From Legionella sp. (GTDB taxonomy: Bacteria; Pseudomonadota; Gammaproteobacteria; Legionellales; Legionellaceae), in the NCBI GenBank assembly GCA_030680075.1, contig JAUXWR010000131.1, forward strand, positions 124,001-188,000: a stretch of 64,000 nucleotides of DNA, written 5' to 3'. Each line of letters opens with the position of its first letter. Position 1 is the first letter of the stretch. Shown here in pieces: positions 34,391 through 43,400 of this stretch. The position numbers were made by a program, and so were the translations under genes. The notes under the pieces were generated by a model. It was not told the DNA's origin, ran no database searches, and saw only the letters and a program-made list of their open reading frames with translations.

Positions 34391-35509
34391 ATGAGACAAC
34401 AAATGAAGTTTTTGATTCCAACGGAACCGGATGACATTCATGCGGTATTGGTCAAACTGGCTCTTGAAAAAATGGGTCATCAGGTAAGACTATTATTTAC
34501 GGCCGATCTACCCACCAAACAGAAGAACTCCGTTTATATTGATAATGTTAATTATCATTGGAAAAGTTCTGACAAATATGAGGTGGTATTTGATAATGAT
34601 TACGATGTGGTGTGGTGGAGACGTGCACGCAAACCTTTCCTGCCAAAGGCAATAGCTCATCCCGATGATTATAAATTTGTTATGCGCGAAAATTCGCTCT
34701 TTTTTGAATCATTAATGAATAATCTGGCACCCGATGCCTGGTGGGTTAACAGTAAAGAATCAGCAATGAAAGCGAATTCCAAACTGTTGCAGCTCAAAGT
34801 AGCGACTCAATGCGGAATGACTATTCCCGTCACACTATGCTCCAATGATCCGAAAGATATTCGTTATTTTTTGTTGAAACATGAAAACGAGGGTGTTATT
34901 TATAAGACACTTTGTCCGGGATTTTGGTTTGAGGACAGGCATCTTAAAATGAGCTATACCTCTAAAATATCTTTTTTAGACCTTCCTAATAATAAATTAT
35001 TGCAACTTTCCCCAGGTATATTCCAAAAAGAAATCAAAAAAAAATATGAGCTGCGAGTTACCTGTTTCGGTGAATACATTGTGGCGGCAAAAATTAATTC
35101 CCAACAGCATAAAGATGGGAAAACTGATTGGCGAGCTATCACTGACGGTACTCTAAATATTGAACCCTATAAACTGCCCGAAGATCTTGAAAACAAGATA
35201 AGAGATTTTATGGAGAGAATGGGGCTGGTGTTTGGATGTCTTGATTTTGTTGTTAACACCGATGATGAATATATATTTCTGGAGGTTAATGAGCAAGGTC
35301 AATTTTTATGGATAGAGGATTATAACCCGGGCTTTAAGATGTTGGATATATTTGTTAATTTTCTGATAAATAAATCGGTGAAATTCAAATGGGAACCGAA
35401 AAAATCAACACACAGTGTTCTGGATTTTCATGAGGAAATTAATAGCATAATAATGCAGAATATGCTCCGTCATGTTGAGCTTAATAGTGCGAAAGCACAA
35501 AATCAGTAA
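34391..35509 (+). CDS. MvdD-like ATP-grasp RiPP ligase
   Basis: 372-aa ATP-grasp enzyme like the microviridin/graspetide ligases MvdC and MvdD. The N-terminal domain starts FLIPTEPDDIHAVLV, contains VVWWRRARKPFLP (cf. the conserved WxRR segment of this group), then a central ATP-grasp fold, and the C-terminal catalytic segment FLEVNEQGQFLWIE with Glu298 and Asn300 (Mg2+-ATP). These enzymes phosphorylate Asp/Glu side chains of a precursor and join them to Ser/Thr (ester) or Lys (amide). It follows the precursor by 70 bases and precedes the HEAT gene by 9. Start at 34391 or ATG 34403; the ribosome-binding site is weak, suggesting low expression relative to the precursor. Confidence 0.88.
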   Translation: MRQQMKFLIPTEPDDIHAVLVKLALEKMGHQVRLLFTADLPTKQKNSVYIDNVNYHWKSSDKYEVVFDNDYDVVWWRRARKPFLPKAIAHPDDYKFVMRENSLFFESLMNNLAPDAWWVNSKESAMKANSKLLQLKVATQCGMTIPVTLCSNDPKDIRYFLLKHENEGVIYKTLCPGFWFEDRHLKMSYTSKISFLDLPNNKLLQLSPGIFQKEIKKKYELRVTCFGEYIVAAKINSQQHKDGKTDWRAITDGTLNIEPYKLPEDLENKIRDFMERMGLVFGCLDFVVNTDDEYIFLEVNEQGQFLWIEDYNPGFKMLDIFVNFLINKSVKFKWEPKKSTHSVLDFHEEINSIIMQNMLRHVELNSAKAQNQ

Positions 35510-35518
35510 GGATTTTTA

Positions 35519-36592
35519 ATGAAAAAAATAATTGGATTTATAACCTTTATAACGCTGTCAATGAATGTGGCAGCGCAAAGTATTGTGGATATATTTGGAA
35601 CGAATGATAAGACCGCCCAAAAAATATTAAAAAAATATGGTAAAGAAGTTGGGCAACTTGAAGAGACATTAAATAAAGAGGCACTAGGTTCAAATGCCTC
35701 TGATGAAACTGAGAAAAGAATAAAAGACTTGTTTTTGAAAAGAATGGATTTGTTAGAAAGAATAAGAAAAGAAAATGCTTTTCTGGATGTGGATTTTCAA
35801 ACGATACATTATCCTGGAAAGAAAAATTTATACACAACCATTGAAGTTATTGAAAGGGATGCCCCTGAACGGCTAAAATTTCTTACCCTGAAAAGTCATC
35901 AAGCGCCAGCAAAGCCGCGTAAAGATGTTATTGGAAAAATGCAAGAATATGTGAACACCAGCTTCTCATTAATAATTAACAATAAGATGGAAAAAGGACT
36001 AGTAAACTGCCCTGTTTATCACTGTTTCCTTGGTTTTGAAAACCCGGAACTAAAACCATTTTTATCGGTATTTAATACTGCTGCAAAAAATCAAAAAAAA
36101 TTAATTATTGACACTTTAAACAAGGATAGGAGTCCACAAAGACGTGCTGCCGCAGTTCTGTTAATGGGGCATTTTAGTGATCCCAAAGAAATTATTTCTC
36201 TCTTACTTCCTCACGTGAATGATAAAAATGATGAGGTTAGGAATAATGTGAGTCGGGTCATTGGGGCAACGATGGAAAAAGCGAATATTCACGACATTGA
36301 TGTTAAGCCATTTCTTGCCTTCTTAAATTCACCCTATACAACAGATAGAAATAAGGCCCTTTATGTTCTGTCAGCAGCTACATCGCCCGCTTCCAAACAG
36401 CAGATTATTGAGCACAGTAACAATCAATTAATTGCTCTTTTGAAATTAAAGCAACCTAATAACCATGATATTGCTTATCGTACGTTAAAGGAAATAAGTG
36501 GTAAGGATTTTGGTGAGCATAATGTAACAGCATGGCAGCAATGGTTGACCTCGGCGCAAAAGATGAAAGCTGGTAAGGCTCACACGGCGTAA
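35519..36592 (+). CDS. Exported HEAT-repeat protein of the RiPP cluster
   Basis: 357-aa protein with a signal peptide (MKKIIGFITFITLSMNVAAQ, cleaved before SIV), so periplasmic or secreted. Residues about 20-130 are helical; about 195-345 show HEAT-like helix pairs, e.g. RSPQRRAAAVLLMGHFSDPK, and NDEVRNNVSRVIGATM, giving a scaffold fold. The gene sits 9 bases after the ATP-grasp gene with AAGGA before its ATG, so it belongs to the cluster. HEAT proteins act as scaffolds; here the periplasmic site and the position suggest immunity, export assistance or product handling rather than core modification. No catalytic motif. Confidence 0.8.
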   Translation: MKKIIGFITFITLSMNVAAQSIVDIFGTNDKTAQKILKKYGKEVGQLEETLNKEALGSNASDETEKRIKDLFLKRMDLLERIRKENAFLDVDFQTIHYPGKKNLYTTIEVIERDAPERLKFLTLKSHQAPAKPRKDVIGKMQEYVNTSFSLIINNKMEKGLVNCPVYHCFLGFENPELKPFLSVFNTAAKNQKKLIIDTLNKDRSPQRRAAAVLLMGHFSDPKEIISLLLPHVNDKNDEVRNNVSRVIGATMEKANIHDIDVKPFLAFLNSPYTTDRNKALYVLSAATSPASKQQIIEHSNNQLIALLKLKQPNNHDIAYRTLKEISGKDFGEHNVTAWQQWLTSAQKMKAGKAHTA

Positions 36593-36632
36593 ATAAAAGG
36601 TGAGTATTCTTTTGTAAAACCGGGTCTTATCT

Positions 36633-36728
36633 CTGAACCGATTGCGCTGTCTCGAAGTATAAGCACTTTATGTCTTGGCGTATGCTTCGAGACGGTGTTA
36701 CCACCCCTCCTCAGCATGAGTGGTTCAG
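36633..36728. repeat. Nested palindrome containing the 40-bp repeat, copy 2
   Basis: Outer arms CTGAACC (36633) and GGTTCAG (36722-36728), inner arms GTCTCGAAG (36649-36657) and CTTCGAGAC (36685-36693). The part 36680-36722 matches 14031-14070 on the other strand. It lies in the 258-bp gap between the HEAT and HlyD genes and could form a terminator or RNA-processing site that divides the cluster. Confidence 0.65.
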
Positions 36729-36850
36729 AGCTTACCTTAATAGACACTGGGTTCAAGGAAGAAGTCTAAAGTTGGTTTAAAGGCAAAGGATAGCCTTGTA
36801 AGTCTCAGCCATAATGGAAAACACACATAGGTTATTACGCTTATCGATTA

Positions 36851-37903
36851 ATGAGCGTGATTACCTTTATCAAGATGATTTATCACATGAAAGAAAATCT
36901 GTTTCGAAAGGAAGTTATTGAAAGCAAGAAAAATTTGAATTATGGCACGGTATCAATTAATACACCTGCCCATTATTTATTCGTAACTGTGGGTTTTTCT
37001 CTGCTCGTTACTCTTATAATTTTATTTTTAATTTTTGGGGAATATTCCGAAAAATTTATTGTGACAGGCTTTCTTAATTCCTCTAAAGGGATAGTGCGTG
37101 TTTATGCCAATAAAAGTGGCGTGATTACTCGAAGTCACGTTAATCAAGGGGCGCATGTTAAAAAGGGCGAACCTTTGTTTTTAATTGATACGTCTTATGA
37201 TGGCCTTAAAGAAAATAACGCTCATGAAGTATTAGCTCAATTACAAAAAAGAATGAAAATTATTGAAAAAGAGATTTTATACAAAACTGCCGAACTTCAC
37301 GCTTTAAAACCGTTGTTGCAGAAAAAATTTATACCTCTCACGGCCTATCACGAAAAGCACGAAGAAATAGTTGCACTTGAAAATAATAAAAACCTTATCG
37401 ATATGGATATTATTAAATACAAACAGGAAAGTGCCTACCTCATCCGCTCCCCGGTAAATGGCATCGTTTCAAGCGTTAGCTACAAAGAAGGCCAGTATAC
37501 CAATTTATCAAAGCCCTTGATAAAAATACTCCCGGATAACGCCAACCTTATTGCGGAGTTATTCGTTCCGGTGAATCATTCCGGTTTTTTGAATAAAGAC
37601 AATAAAATTATCATTCGTTACGATGCCTATCCTTATGAGCGTTTTGGAACGTATAAGGCCGCTATTAAAACAATAAGTGAAAGTATTTTAACCGATGAAG
37701 AAGAGGAAAAACCTGTAACTATTGGCCAGCCCTATTATAAAGTAACAGCCCAATTAGATAGTCAATTTGTCACCCTGTATGGGGCGCCTAAAAAGGTACA
37801 ACATGGTATGACAATAACGGCTGTGATTGTCGGCTCCAGGCGGAAAATCTGGCAATGGATCTTAGACCCGCTTTATAGTTTTTATGGAGGACTAGTTGTA
37901 TGA
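36851..37903 (+). CDS. HlyD-type membrane fusion protein for peptide export
   Basis: 350-aa periplasmic adaptor of the HlyD/bacteriocin-secretion group. One membrane helix at about residues 40-62 (FVTVGFSLLVTLIILFLIF) is followed by a lipoyl-like half (VRVYANKSGVITRSHVNQGA, with GEPLFLIDT), a helical hairpin around 120-195, the second lipoyl half (LIRSPVNGIVSSVSYKEGQY) and beta-barrel parts. It links the inner-membrane C39 ABC exporter to a TolC-like duct that is not encoded here. The start is uncertain (36851, or ATG 36890 at MKENLFRKE). It overlaps the exporter gene by the four bases ATGA, so the two are coupled. Confidence 0.87.
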   Translation: MSVITFIKMIYHMKENLFRKEVIESKKNLNYGTVSINTPAHYLFVTVGFSLLVTLIILFLIFGEYSEKFIVTGFLNSSKGIVRVYANKSGVITRSHVNQGAHVKKGEPLFLIDTSYDGLKENNAHEVLAQLQKRMKIIEKEILYKTAELHALKPLLQKKFIPLTAYHEKHEEIVALENNKNLIDMDIIKYKQESAYLIRSPVNGIVSSVSYKEGQYTNLSKPLIKILPDNANLIAELFVPVNHSGFLNKDNKIIIRYDAYPYERFGTYKAAIKTISESILTDEEEEKPVTIGQPYYKVTAQLDSQFVTLYGAPKKVQHGMTITAVIVGSRRKIWQWILDPLYSFYGGLVV

Positions 37904-40002
37904 ACCTGGTAATGCCGAGCATATGGTTTAAAAAACGAGCTAAATTACCCCTTATCCTCCAGGATGAAATGGCTGAATGCGGGCATGCGTGTATTGCCAT
38001 GATTAGCAATAGTTTAGGGCATGATATTGATTTATACACCATTAGAAAAATAGATAAACCGTCTAATCGTGGCGTTACCTTATTAGCTATTAGCCGCTTG
38101 TTTGAAAAGCTGGGCTTTCAAACAAGGGCATTGAGGGTACCAATAAATGAAATTAGTCATATTAAATGCCCGGCGATTCTTCATTGGAATATGAATCATT
38201 TTGTGGTTTTAAAACAGGTAAAAAAAAATTATATCGTCATTCATGATCCAGCCGTAGGCTTAAGAAAATGTAGCATGGAGGAAGTTTCAAAATCCTTCAC
38301 AGGGATTGTACTTGAAGTTGAGAAAGCGTCTGATTTTGAAGAAATAAAAAGCAATAAAGCGCTGACATTATTTGATTTAGTAAAGTCGATAACGGGCGTC
38401 AACAAATTTATTATATTGTTGATTTTACTTTCGCTCTCTATTGAAGTTTTAAGTTTGCTAAGTCCCTTGTTCATGCAGTTTGTCACTGACGATGTAATTG
38501 GTGCAAGTGATAGCAATAATTTATACATTATTGCTAGTGGTTTTATACTCGTTGTATTGCTTCAGTGTTTTATAGAATATATTCGCGGCAATATGGTCAT
38601 TTATGTCAGCACGAATCTCACGGAACAATTTTCATCAAATGTGGTTAAACACATTTTAAAATTACCTTTGGAATTTTTTGAAAAAAGACATAAAGGCGAT
38701 ATTCAATCGAAGTTTCAATCCATTGATCAGATTCAAAAAAAAATAAGTACGGATTTTATTAATACCGTATTGGATGGCCTGATGATAATTATTAATTTGG
38801 CCGTAATGTTAGTCTACAGCCAATTACTTTCTTTTCTTGTGGTGGTGGCGTTATCCTTGTTTTGGGCGCTTCGCTATTCGTCTTATCATTTTCTTAAAAA
38901 ACAAACAGAATCATCTATATATCAACACGCCCGGGCAACGTCGGTATTTTTGGAAACATTACAAGGCATCATTCCTATTAAGGCATTTCTAAAAGAGCGT
39001 GTCAGATTTAATACGTGGAGGAATAGCTATATTAATGCCTTAAATGCCGATATTAAAGTGGCGAGGGTAAATGTCCTTTATACGATGGCTAATCAGTTAT
39101 TATTCCATATTGAGCACATTGTTGTGGTTTGTATTGGTGCGTCTCTCGTGTTAGCCAATAAATTTTCAATAGGGATGTTAATTGCGTTTCTTTCTTATCG
39201 ACTGTTATTAGTCAATAAAGCCTCGTCCTTTATTCATAATATTTTTGACTATAAGCTCATTTCGATTCAGTTAAATCGGTTAAGCGATATCTTGTTTCAA
39301 CAGCCGGAAATAATGGCAAGTGGTTACGGAAATGGGGATGCCATGAAGGGAAATTTATCCTTGCAAAATATTTGCTTTAAATACAATTCAAATGACGCAT
39401 ATATTTTGAATAATATAAATTTGGAGATAAGAGCTGGTGAAAAAGTGGCGATTGTTGGCCCATCGGGGTGTGGTAAATCGACATTTTTAAAGGTCGTAAT
39501 GGGTCTGCTTAATAAGTCTCATGGAGAAATTTTTATTGATGGCATCCGGTTGGAAGATTTTGGTTTAAAAAATTACCGGGAATTGACTGCATCGGTGATG
39601 CAGGAAGATAGCCTTTTGAGTGGTTCTATCATCGATAATATTACTTTTTTTGATGAAGAGATTAATATGGAGCGCTTATATCGGGTCGCCGTATTAACCT
39701 GCATTCACGATTCAATTAGTAAGCTGCCTATGGGTTATGAAACATTGGTAGGTGATATGGGCTCAACGCTCTCGGGCGGGCAAAAACAGCGAATACTTCT
39801 TGCGCGGGCGCTTTATAAAGAGCCTAAAATATTATTTTTAGATGAAGCGACGAGTCATTTGGATATGGCTAATGAAAAAAGTATCAATGAAGCATTACGA
39901 ACATTACAAATTACGCAAATAATCATTGCTCATCGCGAAGAAACAATCCGCATGTCAGACAGGGTGATCAATTTCGAAGCCTTGTCGAATGGATCAATAT
40001 GA
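37900..40002 (+). CDS. C39-peptidase ABC exporter of the RiPP cluster
   Basis: 700-aa peptidase-containing ABC transporter. Residues 17-120 are a C39 peptidase: oxyanion Gln21, catalytic Cys27 in AECGHACIAMI, His100 in MNHFVVLK, Asp116 in IHDPAVG; the set is complete, so it should cut after Gly-Gly. Six membrane helices lie at about 165-430. The nucleotide-binding domain has Walker A GPSGCGKS (520-527), signature LSGGQ (624-628), Walker B ILFLDEAT and the H-loop IIIAHREE. It thus removes the leader and exports the product. The ATG overlaps the HlyD stop. It is the last gene of the cluster; a REP-like array follows. Confidence 0.92.
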   Translation: MNLVMPSIWFKKRAKLPLILQDEMAECGHACIAMISNSLGHDIDLYTIRKIDKPSNRGVTLLAISRLFEKLGFQTRALRVPINEISHIKCPAILHWNMNHFVVLKQVKKNYIVIHDPAVGLRKCSMEEVSKSFTGIVLEVEKASDFEEIKSNKALTLFDLVKSITGVNKFIILLILLSLSIEVLSLLSPLFMQFVTDDVIGASDSNNLYIIASGFILVVLLQCFIEYIRGNMVIYVSTNLTEQFSSNVVKHILKLPLEFFEKRHKGDIQSKFQSIDQIQKKISTDFINTVLDGLMIIINLAVMLVYSQLLSFLVVVALSLFWALRYSSYHFLKKQTESSIYQHARATSVFLETLQGIIPIKAFLKERVRFNTWRNSYINALNADIKVARVNVLYTMANQLLFHIEHIVVVCIGASLVLANKFSIGMLIAFLSYRLLLVNKASSFIHNIFDYKLISIQLNRLSDILFQQPEIMASGYGNGDAMKGNLSLQNICFKYNSNDAYILNNINLEIRAGEKVAIVGPSGCGKSTFLKVVMGLLNKSHGEIFIDGIRLEDFGLKNYRELTASVMQEDSLLSGSIIDNITFFDEEINMERLYRVAVLTCIHDSISKLPMGYETLVGDMGSTLSGGQKQRILLARALYKEPKILFLDEATSHLDMANEKSINEALRTLQITQIIIAHREETIRMSDRVINFEALSNGSI

Positions 40003-40004
40003 GA

Positions 40005-40342
40005 GTAGGGTGGGCAAAGACGCATAGCGTTGTGCCCACCTGGTTAAATGCACGCGTTCTGATGTTGGTGGGCACGTCGCTGCTCGCTCCTTTGCCCACC
40101 TGGTTAATGCACGCGTTCTGCTGGTGGTGGGCACGTCGCTACTCGCTCCTTTGCCCACCCTACGCTTGGTATTTGAATTTTGGCGCACGTCGTAGGGTGG
40201 GCAAAGACGCGTAGCGTTGTGCCCACCTGGTTAAAAGCGCGAATTCTGCTGTTGGTGGGCACGTCGCTGCTCGCTCCTTTGCCCACCCTACGTTTGGTAT
40301 TTGAATTTTGGTGCTCACCTGGTTAAATGCACGTGGTATTTG
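40005..40342. repeat. Array of REP-like palindromes (GTGGGCA family)
   Basis: About five half- or full units in 340 bases. GTAGGGTGGGCAAAGACGC occurs at 40005 and 40190; GGTGGGCACGTCGCT units at about 40069, 40126 and 40253 end in TTTGCCCACC. CCTACG plus TTGGTATTTGAATTTTGG recurs near 40158 and 40287. The units pair with each other as long hairpins. Small frames in it are by-products of the repeat. It separates the RiPP cluster from the giant gene, and the rest of the gap to 40456 is AT-rich promoter-like DNA. Confidence 0.85.
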
Positions 40343-40456
40343 ACATCCTAAAGTCGGTTTGTTTCGGTTGTAAAAATTGTTCTCTTAATAATCACTTAAG
40401 AAAATTACGGTAGAATGTTGTGAATTTTTGCAATCATTTCAAAAAAAGGGCTTCCT

Positions 40457-43400
40457 ATGTATTCAGAAATATACCCAACGCTTAAGAGACAATCAGGTTT
40501 TGATAATTTTGAAATTCTCGTAGAAACATTGGATAAATATTTCCCCTCACTTTTTAATTTGGAAGCGCTGGAAGCCCAGGCAAAAAAAGGCATAAAAAAA
40601 GGAAGCTATGTTGAGTTTTTTGAACGTTGCTTAGCGCATATGGGCGCTCTTTATACACCCGATGAGATAATTGCCGAAATCTATACGTTGTTACTACAAA
40701 ACAACGAAATTCGCGACTCTTTTCTTGAAAAGATGCTTTTTGTGCCACCCGTAGATGATCATGCATCCTCGCAGCTCGCTTTTATCGAAAAAATGGCGAC
40801 CGGTGAATTAAAAATAGCGGAGCCTGTTACTTTTTTAGATATGTTACGCCTGAGCCATAATCTACACACCAGAGCAAGAAAAAAACAATCGGAGTTGCTC
40901 CCTGTTTCAGTCCTTAATTTAAACAGCATTCCCGTTGAAAAGGCTGATGAACTAAAAGATCAAAATAGCGCCTTGCTGGTTAATTTTAACCGCGATGCTA
41001 GAGGAATCGCTAAATGGGGTGTGGTTGACCTTCGCAATAAAGCAAATCCGCGAGTGTACTGTGAAACTCCCTTACTCGAAGCGGAGAAAAAAGAATTAGA
41101 AGACAAGCTTCAATTTCAATTTGAAGAAGTAAGCGCCGGTAAAGCGGATAGTCTTGCCTCCACCGGCTATACAGCCATTGCCTGGCTTGATCAAAACATA
41201 ACGAAATCCTGGAATTTTGATACCACGGCTGACTTTAATGCCTTGTTTAAAGACTATGTCTTTGCGCAGTTTAGAGGAGATTTCAATGGAATTGCTTATG
41301 CTTCATCAGAAGGTGAGTTTAATAATTATGTTACAGAATTTGTCCGTCATGTAAGAAGATATAACCACTCTCTCCCGGAAACTATTGATGGCTATGTCTT
41401 CATCAGGTTAGCGTATTTTGCAATGCTTGGTAAAATTAAAAATGAAGCCATCCCTCTTAATGATTTATCAAGAGTTATTACCGTTATTGGAAGAGATTCA
41501 TTTACAGCTATGGATTTTGAAGATTGTACGGCAGCATCTTTTCGTAGTGCTATCCCCCGTTTTGCCCATACGCTGAAGGCATTTGGTGTATTGAAGGAAA
41601 TTGATGAGAAAGTTACATTAACAGTGCCTGGAAAAATTGCGACCAACTTGTTAAATGAACAGCATGAGTCCTCATGCAGAACAACCAATACCAACCCTAT
41701 CCACATAGAATACGCCAGTCGTAATCATAACCTGGGTGACTCAAGTGACGAAGAAGACATGGCAGCCACCATGGTGCTTACGTTATTTCGTGCGCACGCC
41801 AAAAAACGTGAAATAACAATTAATTTGCCGCGACAATTCCAACTTAATCAAGAGGAGTGTCGATTCATCGTTGACGGGATGCAAGATAATGCTTACATCA
41901 CGGAATTTACTATTAACGATGACAATGTTTCTTTAAAAAACCTTAAAGAGTCCATCTTGCCCGTTTTAGCGCGTAACCGTTGGCTCGCTGAGAGCGGCTA
42001 TCTCCCTCCCATGGTTGATAATTATTGGCATCGCGCCGCTAAATATTGGTTGCTGCACTTAAGCCAGCAAACCACGCTGCTTGAGGATAAACATGAGCAT
42101 GGTATTTTCAAGCGTTGTGTTAGTGAAATGGGCATTAAAGGTTTAAACGCCTTGTTACATCTTCTGAATGATGAAGCCCAACGTGAGTTTATTGAGGGTA
42201 TTTTTGGTAAAAACAAACCGGCTTTTTATGCGGCCTGCCCTGTATCTGATGTTAATAATTACCTTGATATGCTGCTTCATCATTTACGACATAAAGCCCC
42301 TTTTCCTTTTGCAGAAATGGGTGTTGCTTATCAGCCCAACAGTAATGAAAAATATATTGAATTAATCAACCATATTAACCAATCAGAGCAATTTGAGCGA
42401 GTAGTCCTAACCGATTGTTTGCGAAATACTGATACATTCAGGGCTTTTTTAAGAGAATTGACGAGAGCCGCCGATCAACACAAATGGGTAGGATTAATTG
42501 TTATTCCCGAGCTTGAAAATAAAGACGCGGTTACAGAGACTCATCGTCATTTGCGTGTTCTTTATGATAACTTAAACAATGTCATCCTCCGTAATCGCCA
42601 TCATCAGCATTCACAACTAACCGTGGCTAAAATCACAGCCGTTAGTAATTTTAACGATGAGGCACCACCACCTAAAGAAGAAGGGCGCATCGATAGGTAT
42701 GAAACTGATAATATTTCAATTGCCGATGCATTTAAAAACATTGACCCCGATAAAAAATGGCCGTTAAAGCGAGGCGGAGTTGTCCAATTGCAACTCCAGC
42801 AACAGCAGGAAATTCAGCAAACTCGCCAAATTCAGCAGGAACAACAAAAAGTCCATATGCAGGTTTTGGAAGAGGCGATTGCTGGTGAGAGAGTAACCTA
42901 TGACAATATTGACCGATTATTAGGTGATTTTTACCAAAAATTTGCGGCTGAAAATTACACGGATGAAAAAAACGCACCGCTTAGAGATAAAGAGACACTC
43001 TTACAGGGTTTTTTCCATACATGGATTAATGCAAATCCTTTAGTCAACGCCTCTCATGTGATTCGTTCAATGACACTTGATGCGGCTAAAATGTTAATAC
43101 GCTATCAAGGGCGTTTTACCTCTGGGGTGAGCCTTGATAATTTACCCAAAGGTTTTTACACCCAGCGCGCCAAAGATGGCTCGTTAATTCTCTCTTTTAA
43201 TCCGGAAATTGGTTTTATTAACGGCTCAAACCCCTTTACGGTCAATTTAACTATTAAAACCCCGGTAGCTGAAGCATGGGAAGGCGATTTTCGTCTTTTG
43301 GACGACAGCTATATTCATGAAACCCCTGAACTGGATGCAAAGCATTTTCGATACCTTGCCTTATTTGCAGGCCTGCAGCCTCATAAAGATTATCAGGCAG

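Noticed and set aside
40005..40290. Short reading frames within the REP-like array
   Set aside because: They arise from the repeated sequence itself, lack ribosome-binding sites and have Trp/Arg-rich low-complexity translations.
40005..40342. CRISPR array
   Set aside because: Units are palindromic and adjacent in both orientations; there are no uniform repeats with unique spacers and no cas genes.
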